DNA of 64,000 bases, from contig NZ_JACHIG010000002.1 of the NCBI RefSeq assembly GCF_014203095.1, positions 177,695-241,694 on the forward strand. The letters run 5' to 3'. Below the pieces are notes generated by a model. The model did not search any database and was not told the origin of the DNA. It worked only from the letters and a program-made list of their open reading frames with translations. Shown here one piece after another: positions 33,790 through 42,276 of the stretch. Source of the DNA: Prosthecobacter vanneervenii. Its GTDB lineage: Bacteria; Verrucomicrobiota; Verrucomicrobiia; Verrucomicrobiales; Verrucomicrobiaceae. A program made the position numbers and the translations under genes. Within the stretch, counting starts at the first letter, position 1; every line of letters starts with the position of its first letter.

Positions 33790-34773
33790 TTGCACTTCGA
33801 GCTTAAAACCCTTCAGCTGATTGAGCCTTTTCGCATTGCGCACGGCACCTCCGCCACGCGCCAGGTGCTACGCGCCACCAACGGTACATTGGTGACGGAG
33901 GCTCCTTTTGTGCCCTATTATGGCGAAGATCCGGCCGCAACGCTTGCCTTGCTGAATCAGACCGTGCTACCTCTGAATCTGCCGCGCACGGCCACACTGG
34001 CCCTCAACCTTCTGCGTCATGACATCGTAGGCCACCAGACCAGCAGGCCGCTTTCATCATACGCTGAGTCAAAGCTGGGCGCGCCTGTGCATCCTGCGCC
34101 ACCCGGCTGCCGCTCCTTCAGCATTCCTGAAGACCTCGGCGCCTTTGCGGAAAAGGTGGCGGCCATAGCCGCGCAGTTTCCTGTGCTGAAACTCAAGCTC
34201 GGTTCCGGCGATCTCGGGCTGGACATTGCCACCGTCTCCGTGGCACGCATGGCCGCACCTGACGCACAGCTGCTGCTGGATGTAAATGGCGGCTGGGACA
34301 TCGCCGAAGCCCCGCTGATGGTGGAGAAAGTCTCTGAATACAGTCCGGCATTGATTGAGCAGCCCATCCATCATCGCCACGGCGTCGAGGTCTGGGAGGA
34401 ACTGCGCACTCAGCTTCCTGGAAATGCGCCGCCCATCTTTGCCGATGAAAGCATCCAGAACGTGGGAGACGTGGAGGCGCTGGCTGACTTCATCGACGGC
34501 ATCAATATCAAGCTGCTCAAGTGCGGCAGTCTTGATGCCGCCGTGGCCATGATCTCCGCAGCGCAGAAGCAGAACCTGCAGATCCTGCTGGGTTGCATGA
34601 TCGAGACCAGCCTGGGCACCACCGCCGCCGCACACCTCGCACCTTGGGCCGACTGGATCGATCTGGACGGCCACTTCTACGTGGCCAATGACGACTACAC
34701 CGGCATCACCTACGATGCCAAGGGCAGGCTCATCATGCCAGAGCGCCCCGGCATCGGTGCCATACCACGATGA
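33790..34773 (+). CDS. Dipeptide epimerase (enolase superfamily, L-Ala-D/L-Glu epimerase-like)
   Basis: A 327-aa enolase-superfamily protein of the muconate-lactonizing/dipeptide epimerase subgroup. Visible catalytic residues are Lys134 and Lys136 in VLKLKLG, metal ligands Asp164 (LLLDVNGG), Glu190 (LIEQP) and Asp219 (FADES), and Lys241 in NIKLLKCG, the AEE-type pattern. These enzymes epimerise Ala-Glu-type dipeptides, often from murein peptides. The start is a TTG at 33790, since no ATG or GTG precedes the conserved N-terminus. The stop overlaps the M20 peptidase start by 4 nt, so the two probably act in sequence on dipeptides. Confidence 0.87.
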   Translation: MHFELKTLQLIEPFRIAHGTSATRQVLRATNGTLVTEAPFVPYYGEDPAATLALLNQTVLPLNLPRTATLALNLLRHDIVGHQTSRPLSSYAESKLGAPVHPAPPGCRSFSIPEDLGAFAEKVAAIAAQFPVLKLKLGSGDLGLDIATVSVARMAAPDAQLLLDVNGGWDIAEAPLMVEKVSEYSPALIEQPIHHRHGVEVWEELRTQLPGNAPPIFADESIQNVGDVEALADFIDGINIKLLKCGSLDAAVAMISAAQKQNLQILLGCMIETSLGTTAAAHLAPWADWIDLDGHFYVANDDYTGITYDAKGRLIMPERPGIGAIPR

Positions 34774-35975
34774 ATATTTCCCAGCTTCAAGCCTCCGCCG
34801 AACACCATCTGCACGCAGCACTCAGTCTGCTACGCAAGCTGGTGGCTGTAAACAGCTTTACTTCCAACGCTGAAGGAGTGGACGAGGTGGCCCGCCTGAC
34901 TGCGGCCGCCTTTGCACCACTCGGCTTTGAGGCGGAGCTGGTCCCGTGCAGCACGCCCGGCACCGGGCATCATCTCTTCCTCACCCATCGTGGCGCGGGT
35001 GGAGATCCCATCGTACTCGTCACACATTCAGACACCGTGTTTCCTCCAGAGGAAGAGCAGCAAAATGATTTCAAATGGGACGAGCGCCCCGATGAAGGCC
35101 GCATCTACGGCCCCGGCACGGTGGACAACAAAGGCGGCACCGCCTTGATCTGGCTCATCCTGCAGATGCTGCGTGAAGCCGCGCCCGAGGCCTTTGAGCG
35201 CACCCACTGGATGGTCGCTGCCAATGCCGCCGAGGAAATCATCGGCGACGATTTTGGCCGCGCCACTGCCGCGCGCTGTGGCGGCAAAGCACGGGCCGTG
35301 CTCGTCTTTGAAGGTGGCCCGAAAGATGAACGCGGCTGGCACATCGTCACTTCCCGCAAAGGCCGCAGTACTTGGCGGCTCAGCGCCGAAGGCAAGGCCG
35401 CACACGCCGGCAGCAAACACCACGAAGGCATCAATTCCATTGATGCCCTGGCAGCCGTTCTTCCATCCGTGGCCACGCTGACCAATGCAGCCGCAGAGCG
35501 CACGGTAAACATCGGCCTGGTCCACGGCGGCACGGTGGTCAACCGCGTGCCTCACGAGGCTTTTGCCGAATGGGAGTGCCGCGCCACCGAGCCCGCCATG
35601 CTGCAGCAGGCGGATGACTTTTTTGCCTCTCTCAGCGGCACCGCACCGAATGGTGCCAAACTGAACGCCGAGTGCACTGGATACACCGCAGCCTGGCCTG
35701 GGGGCAGCGAATCCCTCTTTCAGCTCTGGCATGAAGCGGCGGCGCAGATGGACCTCACCGCCATCTCCGTCCCTCGCGGTGGCCTCAGCGATGCCAATCA
35801 CCTCTGGCATCTGGCTCCCACGCTCGACGGACTGGGCCCATACGGAAACAACGCCCACTGCTCCGAGCGCAGCCCCGATGGCAGCAAACTGCCCGAATAT
35901 GTGGAGCCGGGCTCTTTTGTGCCAAAGGCGGTGATGAATGCCCTGGCGCTGCTGAAGCTGGCCACGACATCATGA
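34770..35975 (+). CDS. M20 family metallopeptidase
   Basis: A 401-aa di-zinc peptidase of the M20 (carboxypeptidase G2/ArgE/DapE) family. Motifs are LVTHSDTVF (first His and Asp), GPGTVDNKGG (bridging Asp), NAAEEIIGD (general-base Glu pair), a dimerisation domain with SAEGKAAHAGSKHHEGINS, and a C-terminal NNAHCSER that provides the last His. The protein has no signal peptide and should be cytoplasmic. Translational coupling with the dipeptide epimerase gene suggests hydrolysis of the epimerised Xaa-Glu-type dipeptide, i.e. murein peptide recycling or dipeptide catabolism. Substrate is inference. Confidence 0.88.
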   Translation: MNISQLQASAEHHLHAALSLLRKLVAVNSFTSNAEGVDEVARLTAAAFAPLGFEAELVPCSTPGTGHHLFLTHRGAGGDPIVLVTHSDTVFPPEEEQQNDFKWDERPDEGRIYGPGTVDNKGGTALIWLILQMLREAAPEAFERTHWMVAANAAEEIIGDDFGRATAARCGGKARAVLVFEGGPKDERGWHIVTSRKGRSTWRLSAEGKAAHAGSKHHEGINSIDALAAVLPSVATLTNAAAERTVNIGLVHGGTVVNRVPHEAFAEWECRATEPAMLQQADDFFASLSGTAPNGAKLNAECTGYTAAWPGGSESLFQLWHEAAAQMDLTAISVPRGGLSDANHLWHLAPTLDGLGPYGNNAHCSERSPDGSKLPEYVEPGSFVPKAVMNALALLKLATTS

Positions 35976-36046
35976 CTGCTGGCACAAGTGCTTTTTGACG
36001 GACGCCGGAATGGCGGCATGCTGACAGACAACAACCCCACGGATGC

Positions 36047-37006
36047 ATGCCTGACTCCGACTCCAGCACAACCAGCAGCAACGCCAGCACGCCCAAGGCC
36101 AATGTGAAAGTAGAGGCCTGGACCCTCGACGTGGGAGATGCAGGCAAAACTGTGGACGAGTTTGCCGAAGAGGTGATGCACCGTGTGGAAACTGCCTGGG
36201 CGGGCGGCGCCGACATCGTGCTGCTGCCTGAATACCTCTGGGCGGCGCTGGAGCCTTTGCTGCCGCCGGACACGGATATGGACGACATCGCCAAAGTCGT
36301 GTGGGTTGACCTTATGCCACGCTTGCGGCAGCGCCTCTGCCGCAAGGGCAAGCACGCCGTGGTGGGCACCGCACCGTGGAGCGATCCGACAAACCGCCAT
36401 CTCTACAACCGCGCCATCATTTTCACCGACGGCCGGGTGCTGCATCAGGACAAGCTCTTCCTCACCCCATGGGAGCATGAATTCCGCGCAGGCAAGGAGC
36501 TGTATGTCTTTGAGATGCAGGGGCTGCGTGTGGCCGTCGTCATCTGCCTGGACATCGAGGTTCCCGAGATAAGCTCTCGACTGCGCGGGCTGAACATTGA
36601 TCTGCTGCTGGTACCCAGCGCCACGGAAACCATCTACGGCAGCGAGCGCGTGACGCGCTGCGCCTCCGCCCGCGCCATTGAGCTGGGCTGCGCTGTGGTG
36701 GTATGTCCGCTGGTGGGCAAGTGCGACTCCAGCATGGTGAATATCAATCTGGGCAAGATAGCCCTCTATCTTCCAGCGCAGAAATCCTTTGAGGCCTACG
36801 ACCGCACCGAGGACACGCGCGTGGTGCGCCAGGGCTGGCATGTGCTCCGCGCCGATGTGCCCGCTGCTGTGATCCAGGAAACTCACCGCAGAAGACAAGA
36901 AACCAACCCCTCGCAGCTCAGCGTAAACCTGAGCCCGGACGAGATCAAAATCGACCCAAGCGCACGCGAAGCGCCGCGCAAAATCGTGCGCCGGGAGCGG
37001 ATGTAA
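36047..37006 (+). CDS. Carbon-nitrogen hydrolase (nitrilase superfamily)
   Basis: A 319-aa nitrilase-superfamily amidase with the Glu-Lys-Cys triad: Glu62 in VLLPEYLW, Lys136 in LHQDKLFLTPWE and Cys167 in VVICLDIEVPE. The first ~20 residues are a Ser/Thr-rich extension. The likely reaction is hydrolysis of a small amide such as an omega-amide or N-carbamoyl compound in the cytoplasm, but the substrate cannot be read. The C-terminal 40 residues are charged and not part of the core fold. It stands between the peptidase gene (71 bp upstream) and a convergent DUF1501 gene. Confidence 0.87.
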   Translation: MPDSDSSTTSSNASTPKANVKVEAWTLDVGDAGKTVDEFAEEVMHRVETAWAGGADIVLLPEYLWAALEPLLPPDTDMDDIAKVVWVDLMPRLRQRLCRKGKHAVVGTAPWSDPTNRHLYNRAIIFTDGRVLHQDKLFLTPWEHEFRAGKELYVFEMQGLRVAVVICLDIEVPEISSRLRGLNIDLLLVPSATETIYGSERVTRCASARAIELGCAVVVCPLVGKCDSSMVNINLGKIALYLPAQKSFEAYDRTEDTRVVRQGWHVLRADVPAAVIQETHRRRQETNPSQLSVNLSPDEIKIDPSAREAPRKIVRRERM

Positions 37007-37040
37007 AACAGCAGGCGCATCACGGCACCCGCTGCTGCTG

Positions 37041-38339
37041 CTAGCCAAACAAGCTCGTGATCGGCTGTCCTTTGTCCGCCACGGTGAAGGGTCGCTTGGT
37101 GCTGGAGTACAGCACCAGATCCAGCGGCAGGCCCAGCGCATAGGCGATGGTGGCATTGAAATCGGGCACGCTGACTTTGTTCTCGGTCACTTCGATTCCT
37201 TTGTCCGTCTTGCCATAAATCTGACCACCGGCAATGCCGCCGCCCCACATCACGGAGCTGAAGGCTTTGGGGTAATGATCGCGGCCGTCGTTCTGATTGA
37301 TCTTCGGCGTGCGGCCAAACTCGGAGGTGAGGACGACAAGGGTGTCGTCCAGCAGGCCACGACGCTCCAGATCAGTGATGAGCGCACCCAATGCCTGGTC
37401 CAGATCTCCACAGCGTTCCGGCAGGCGGGCGGCGATGTCCTGATGCATGTCCCAGCCGCCGAGGTTCACTTCCACAAAACGCACGCCGTGCTCCACGAGG
37501 CGGCGCGCGAGGAGGCAGCCCTGCGCGAAGTTTCCTTTGCCGTACTCCGCATGGGTGGTCTCTGATTCCTTGCTGAGATCAAAGGCGTCGAGGTCCTCGC
37601 TGCGCATGACCTTGATGGCATCCTTGTAAGCTTCGGCGTAGGCCTTCACATTTTTGTACTCGTAGGCCTGCTGAAAGCCCTGATCGAGACGGGCGGAGAG
37701 ATTGAGGCGGTAGTCAAAGTCGCTTTCAGAAAGCGCGGCTGGGCGGTGGCTGTTTTGCAGCCCACGTGCTGGGTCGTTTAGAATGAGAGGCTGGCAGGCG
37801 GCCTCGAAGAATCCACCGCCAGGGTGTTTGCTGTCGCCCGTGATAATGACAGAGCCAGGGAGATCTGTGTTCCCCTTCCCTTGAAACTTCTGCAGCCAGG
37901 CACCCATGGTGGGATGGCGCGTGGCCCCGCGCATGGTGTAGCTGGTGTGCTGAAAATAGTTTCCCTGAGCATGCGCCCCCTGAGTGGAGGTGAGGGAGTT
38001 GATCACCGCCGCACGGTGCATGGTCTTGGCTGTATTCGGCAGCAGTTCGCCTATCTGCACCCCATCTGCACTCGTGGCGATGGTCTTCGTTCCGCCCATG
38101 GTGTCAGCACCAGGCACGCAGCCAAAGGTGTCCAGATGCGTCATGCCACCGGACATGTAAAGGTAGATCACACGTTTGGCGGTGGCGGCCTGTTTCATCT
38201 TGCTGGAGCCTTCAAACGGCGCAGCAAAACCACGCGGAGCCAGCGCGCTCATGAAAGAGACGCCTAGGCAGGTCTTGGCGATGTTTTTGGCAAAGTCGCG
38301 GCGGCTGACTTCATCGCAGGTGTGGAGGAGCGTTTTCAT
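37041..38339 (-). CDS. DUF1501 (TAT-exported, alkaline-phosphatase-like) protein
   Basis: A 432-aa protein of the DUF1501 family, abundant in Planctomycetes and Verrucomicrobia. The N-terminus carries the twin-arginine pattern SRRDFAKNIAK before a hydrophobic stretch ending near RGFAAP. Family motifs include VIYLYMSGGMTHLDTFG, GAHAQGNYFQHTSYTMRG and the late LTSEFGRTPKINQNDGRDHYP, which resembles metal-binding parts of the sulfatase/phosphatase fold. The protein is the partner of the upstream DUF1549/DUF1553 gene (29-bp gap). Together they form the first of three such pairs here. Biochemical function is unknown; polysaccharide degradation roles are often proposed. Confidence 0.87.
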   Translation of the reverse strand: MKTLLHTCDEVSRRDFAKNIAKTCLGVSFMSALAPRGFAAPFEGSSKMKQAATAKRVIYLYMSGGMTHLDTFGCVPGADTMGGTKTIATSADGVQIGELLPNTAKTMHRAAVINSLTSTQGAHAQGNYFQHTSYTMRGATRHPTMGAWLQKFQGKGNTDLPGSVIITGDSKHPGGGFFEAACQPLILNDPARGLQNSHRPAALSESDFDYRLNLSARLDQGFQQAYEYKNVKAYAEAYKDAIKVMRSEDLDAFDLSKESETTHAEYGKGNFAQGCLLARRLVEHGVRFVEVNLGGWDMHQDIAARLPERCGDLDQALGALITDLERRGLLDDTLVVLTSEFGRTPKINQNDGRDHYPKAFSSVMWGGGIAGGQIYGKTDKGIEVTENKVSVPDFNATIAYALGLPLDLVLYSSTKRPFTVADKGQPITSLFG

Positions 38340-38368
38340 GAGTGGCGCGTTGGGAGGTAGTTTCAGGC

Positions 38369-40537
38369 TTACTGCACAAAGAGGAACTGGGAGCCGGTGA
38401 TCAGCGCGTGGGCCACGTCGGCCACGGCCTTGTCTCCGCGCTCGCGGATCACGCCATCAAGGATGCTTTTTTCAGCAGCGGTGGGCTGACGGCTGAGCAG
38501 GGCTAGGTAGAGCGTGTTCACTTTGTCCGCCGCGCTGCCGCTGGCGGCCAGAGCCTGGCTGAGCTTGGAGGCAGGGCTGGAGAGCACCTCGGCAGCCGGA
38601 CCATTGAGCAGCGTGAGTGCTTGAGGCACGGACGCGTCATCACTGGCGTTTTGGATCAGCTCGCGGTCGCTCTGGCCAAAGGTGCGCAGAAAGGTGCCCG
38701 GGCGCGCAGGGCTGGGCTGCTCGGAGGCGCGGGCTGTCAGCCCCATGGCGTCCTTGCCGCCGCCCTTCTTGTAGGCTTTGAGGAATTCCTTGCGCTGCTC
38801 GCTGGTCATGGCTTCGAGCGCCTTGCGGTCGATCTCTGGCTTGCTGTTGCCGCCGGGCTTTTCAGGCTTGTACCCCTGGCGCAGATCACTGGCGCGTTCC
38901 TTGCCCAGCAGGGCTACGAGGATGTCTTTTTCGGAGGACTTGCGCAGGCTGCTGGCCTCCTTGGCCAGGGCCTTGATTTCATCGCTGACATCCTCCCCCT
39001 TGGCCTTCAGCTCATCCAGCCTGGCTTTTTTTGCTTCGATCTTCTTCTGATTGTCTTCGATTTTGGCACGGCCTTCCTTGGCGATCTGCACCAGCCCCTC
39101 CGCCCCCTTGGACTTCACGGTGCCCAGGAAGGTGGCAAGATCATCCAGGTATTGGTGCAGGCGGGTGTTATCGTCGTCGATGGTGTCATCCACATTTCCT
39201 TTGGAAAGCGTCACGAAAGAATCCCAAATCTGCTCGGCGCTCATGCGTCGGAGGATGGGACCAGTAAAATGGTAAAGCTCTCCAGCAGGCACCTCATGGG
39301 TTGTGGCGGCGCGCTGGTAGGCGTCGGTGTTGTAGAGCACGCGCAGGAAGGATTTGAGAGAATACTTCTTCTCCACCATGAGCTGGGAGAGGTAGTCCAT
39401 CAGCGCGGGATTGCTGGCCACGGTGCTGTCCGTCATTTCATCCACCGGCTCGATCAGGCCAATGCCAAAGGCCTTCTTCCACATGCGGTTGGCGATGACG
39501 GTGGTAAAGCGCGGATTCTCCGGACTCGTCATCCAGTCGGCAAAAGCCTGCAGGCGTGTCTGACCGGGTTGCGCCACAGCATCATGGCCAAACATGGTCT
39601 TGGGTTCAATCTTGGCACCAGGCTTCGCATCCGGGTATTTGTAGTCGGAGGGCAGACTGGGCAGCCGGGAGTCCTGCCACTCGGCGCTGGTGTAGCGCAG
39701 GGGTTTCATCACATCCTGCATGGCGCGCTTCACCTGCTGCATATCCTCACGGCTCACGCGGGATTCGGCTTCTTTCTTCTGCGCCTCGATGCGCGCTTTG
39801 TACGCCTTCTGCTCTTCCTTGCTCATGGACTTGAGCTTCTTTCTGTCGATCTCCTCCACCTTGGCAGCGGTGGGCTTGAACTCAAAGCCACGCCCCTTGG
39901 TGTCCATGCCGTAGGTAAAGGCGGCCATGTGGTAGTAGTCCATCTGCGACCACTTGTCGAAGGGGTGGTTGTGGCACTGGGCGCAGACGATGCTGGTGCC
40001 CAGAAAGACCTGCACGGTGTAAGCCAGGTGGTCGAGTTTGTTCTCATCCCGCTGCCAGAAGCCGATGCTGCCGCTGTCCCACACTCCGCCCTCGGTGGTC
40101 AGGAGGTTTTTCACCATCTGGTCATAGGGCGTGTTGTCCTTGACCTGTTTTTTCAACCACTCCTCGTAGGCTTCAGCAGTGATGCGCCCCTTCACATTGT
40201 CCGTCAGGCGCAGCACATCGGCCCAGTAGTTGAACATGTGGCTGGTATGGCCGTCGGAGGCCAGCAGAGTGTCGATGAGCTTGATTCGCTTCTCCGGATC
40301 CTTGGAGCTGAGATAGGCACGGGATTCCTCCACCGTAGGAATGCGGCCCACAATGTCCAGATACAGGCGCCGTACCAGCACCTCATCGCTGGCTGGTGGG
40401 TTGGGCTTCAGCCCGGCCTTGTCCCAGTCCTGACGCAGCAACTGGTCGATCCTCTGGCTTTCCGCAAGCGGAGCAGAGCGCAATGTGGCCAGGCCAAAAC
40501 TGGCAATGAGCACAGGGGTAAGGTAAAGCGCTTTCAT
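38369..40537 (-). CDS. DUF1549/DUF1553 planctomycete-type protein with CxxCH motif
   Basis: A 722-aa exported protein with a signal peptide (MKALYLTPVLIASFGLATL) . DUF1549 covers roughly residues 30-230 with VRRLYLDIVGRIPTVEE, the LLASDGHTSHMFNYWADVL stretch and VCAQCHNHPFDKW, a CxxCH that may bind haem c. A long charged coiled-coil insert (about residues 440-560, Lys/Glu-rich) separates it from the DUF1553 region (NRMWKKAFGIGLIEPVDEM, then ALTLLNGPAAEVLSSP). Unlike some relatives it lacks an obvious N-terminal PSCyt1 domain. ATG 40537 gives the signal peptide. It is co-transcribed with the downstream DUF1501 gene. Confidence 0.87.
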   Translation of the reverse strand: MKALYLTPVLIASFGLATLRSAPLAESQRIDQLLRQDWDKAGLKPNPPASDEVLVRRLYLDIVGRIPTVEESRAYLSSKDPEKRIKLIDTLLASDGHTSHMFNYWADVLRLTDNVKGRITAEAYEEWLKKQVKDNTPYDQMVKNLLTTEGGVWDSGSIGFWQRDENKLDHLAYTVQVFLGTSIVCAQCHNHPFDKWSQMDYYHMAAFTYGMDTKGRGFEFKPTAAKVEEIDRKKLKSMSKEEQKAYKARIEAQKKEAESRVSREDMQQVKRAMQDVMKPLRYTSAEWQDSRLPSLPSDYKYPDAKPGAKIEPKTMFGHDAVAQPGQTRLQAFADWMTSPENPRFTTVIANRMWKKAFGIGLIEPVDEMTDSTVASNPALMDYLSQLMVEKKYSLKSFLRVLYNTDAYQRAATTHEVPAGELYHFTGPILRRMSAEQIWDSFVTLSKGNVDDTIDDDNTRLHQYLDDLATFLGTVKSKGAEGLVQIAKEGRAKIEDNQKKIEAKKARLDELKAKGEDVSDEIKALAKEASSLRKSSEKDILVALLGKERASDLRQGYKPEKPGGNSKPEIDRKALEAMTSEQRKEFLKAYKKGGGKDAMGLTARASEQPSPARPGTFLRTFGQSDRELIQNASDDASVPQALTLLNGPAAEVLSSPASKLSQALAASGSAADKVNTLYLALLSRQPTAAEKSILDGVIRERGDKAVADVAHALITGSQFLFVQ

Positions 40538-40719
40538 AGGGGGAGAAGGGGGCGTGTGTGGCGGCGGAAACGACGGGTTTACGCGCATCTTAGCGCAAAA
40601 TGTGAGCAAACTGTTTTGCTGCGGCTTTCTGGCATCCACCTGGTGTTTTCAGCACCTGAGCGGCAATTATAAATGGTTTTTAGAATGCAGCCCCGGCGAC
40701 TTGCTTATGTTGACGGCTA

Positions 40720-41142
40720 ATGAAAATCCACCTTGTCCTCGCCAGCGTTTCTGTGCTGCTGGGCACCAACCTGCTGACCTATGCCCACACGCAGTATCAC
40801 ACCACCAGCAGCGTACTGGTGGCGGCCGAAGAACGCGTGCGCGCAGCTCTGCGCCCCGAAGGACTGGACGAGGAGCTCCTGCCACGCACGGGCGCAGACC
40901 GCAGCATGGTCCGCACGGCCTTGATGGATGCCGGAGGCAAATACTATGGATGGAATGAGCAGGTGGGCACCCGCATGCTGGGCCTCTTTCTGACGGGCAC
41001 CGGACTCGTGCTGCCATTTTACAATCCTCGCCGCCGTACGGATGCCCTGCAAGTTTTCACCCTCACGCTGGTGCTGCTCAGCGCTGGAGCGGGTGGGTGC
41101 CTACTACGGCAAAGTGCTGCCGAATGGATGAGTCTGCACTGA
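40720..41142 (+). CDS. Hypothetical membrane protein
   Basis: A 140-aa protein I do not recognise. It has an N-terminal hydrophobic segment (LVLASVSVLLGTNLLTY) that could be a signal anchor, a charged central section (residues about 30-75) and two closely spaced hydrophobic segments near the C-terminus (MLGLFLTGTGLVLPFY and VFTLTLVLLSAGAGG). The likely arrangement is an inner-membrane protein with a soluble loop of about 50 residues. It is divergent from the DUF1549 gene with a 182-bp gap, and followed by a second orphan gene in the same direction. Confidence 0.65.
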   Translation: MKIHLVLASVSVLLGTNLLTYAHTQYHTTSSVLVAAEERVRAALRPEGLDEELLPRTGADRSMVRTALMDAGGKYYGWNEQVGTRMLGLFLTGTGLVLPFYNPRRRTDALQVFTLTLVLLSAGAGGCLLRQSAAEWMSLH

Positions 41143-41197
41143 GACTTCCCTGCCTTTACAGTGACTGTCATACAGATGACAGCGCATCCAACGCGCC

Positions 41198-42151
41198 ATG
41201 TCCTGTTCTGTTTGTACCACGCTCTGCTGCCTCGTGGCCTCATTTGCCTGCCTGCATCCCAGGACAGTCATCGGAGAGGATGCACAGCCCACCCCCGCCC
41301 AGCGTCTCCTGAAAGCGCTGCAAGCCTGCCAGAAAAGCCAAGCCATCCTCTCTCTGGATGCCCATACTCGAACCTTGCGGGAAGGCCTGGAGCAATGCCG
41401 CGCACGCATCTCCGCCATGATGCCGCTGGACGGTAGTGAGAGATTTGCCGTGCTGAGCAGCACACCCCACCGCGAGCATGCCCCGCCGCCCGGCATAGAG
41501 ACCAATCTATCTGCCACCTTCAATGGCCGATACTGGACCCTGGCCACCTACGACCGCGGCACAGTCGGCAGCATGCGACGCGCGGAAAAAACGCTGCATA
41601 TCAGCCACAAAGCCCCCGATGTTTTCAGAGCCCATCGCCATGCCACCGCTTTATCCCTCTACCTGCCTTTTGTGCGCCTGCAGAGACCCGAGGGGAGCAT
41701 CTTCCTGCATCAACTGCTGGAGGGAAAGACTTCACTCCGGTGGAAGGTGACTGAGGAAGCACGTGGAGAGTCACAGGTGCTGAAACTGAGCATCCCGCCA
41801 GACGAGTGGCTGATTATCGATCCCGCCAAACCCTTCGTGGTATTGGAACATGTGGTGGAGCACGCAGACAGCCGAGAGGAGACTCGTGCCCAGAAACTGG
41901 GACTGACCAGCTGCGGCCTATGGTTTGCCACCGACTTTGTTTTTGTTCGTTTCCAGAAGCATCAGGAGGAGCTGCGTATCGAAACCCAGCTGGATGATGT
42001 GACTTTTGCCGGGAGAAGTGAATTGGAGAAACGGCTGAAGCCAAGCTATGGCAGGGGCTGGCGTATCTGGGACGAGCGCACCCAAACAGAGTACAAGATT
42101 GAAGACGACTCCAAGTCGGTCTTTGAAAAGCTCGACGCCGTAACCCAGTAA
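41198..42151 (+). CDS. Hypothetical exported protein
   Basis: A 317-aa protein of unknown family. The Cys-rich N-terminus (CSVCTTLCCLVASFACL) looks like a signal sequence, with Cys residues that could also serve as a lipobox. A helical stretch (residues about 30-75) precedes a beta-rich region with no catalytic motif I can identify. It follows the small membrane-protein gene by 55 bp and precedes the metalloprotease gene by 125 bp, so the three could be co-transcribed. Coding status is supported by length, absence of competing frames with better character and normal composition. Confidence 0.62.
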   Translation: MSCSVCTTLCCLVASFACLHPRTVIGEDAQPTPAQRLLKALQACQKSQAILSLDAHTRTLREGLEQCRARISAMMPLDGSERFAVLSSTPHREHAPPPGIETNLSATFNGRYWTLATYDRGTVGSMRRAEKTLHISHKAPDVFRAHRHATALSLYLPFVRLQRPEGSIFLHQLLEGKTSLRWKVTEEARGESQVLKLSIPPDEWLIIDPAKPFVVLEHVVEHADSREETRAQKLGLTSCGLWFATDFVFVRFQKHQEELRIETQLDDVTFAGRSELEKRLKPSYGRGWRIWDERTQTEYKIEDDSKSVFEKLDAVTQ

Positions 42152-42276
42152 AGCTGCGAGCAGGCCCGTGCCACGCCGCCCGCCACCTCCCCCCGCGCTT
42201 TTTTTATACAATGATCTGGCGGCTGGGCCGTTGTGTCGGGTAGCATCTTGCCAACGACCAACCCAACGACCTCTTC

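Noticed and set aside
38621-40672. 683-aa open frame antisense to the DUF1549/DUF1553 gene
   Set aside because: His/Gly/Leu-rich shadow of a well-supported gene; no family features.
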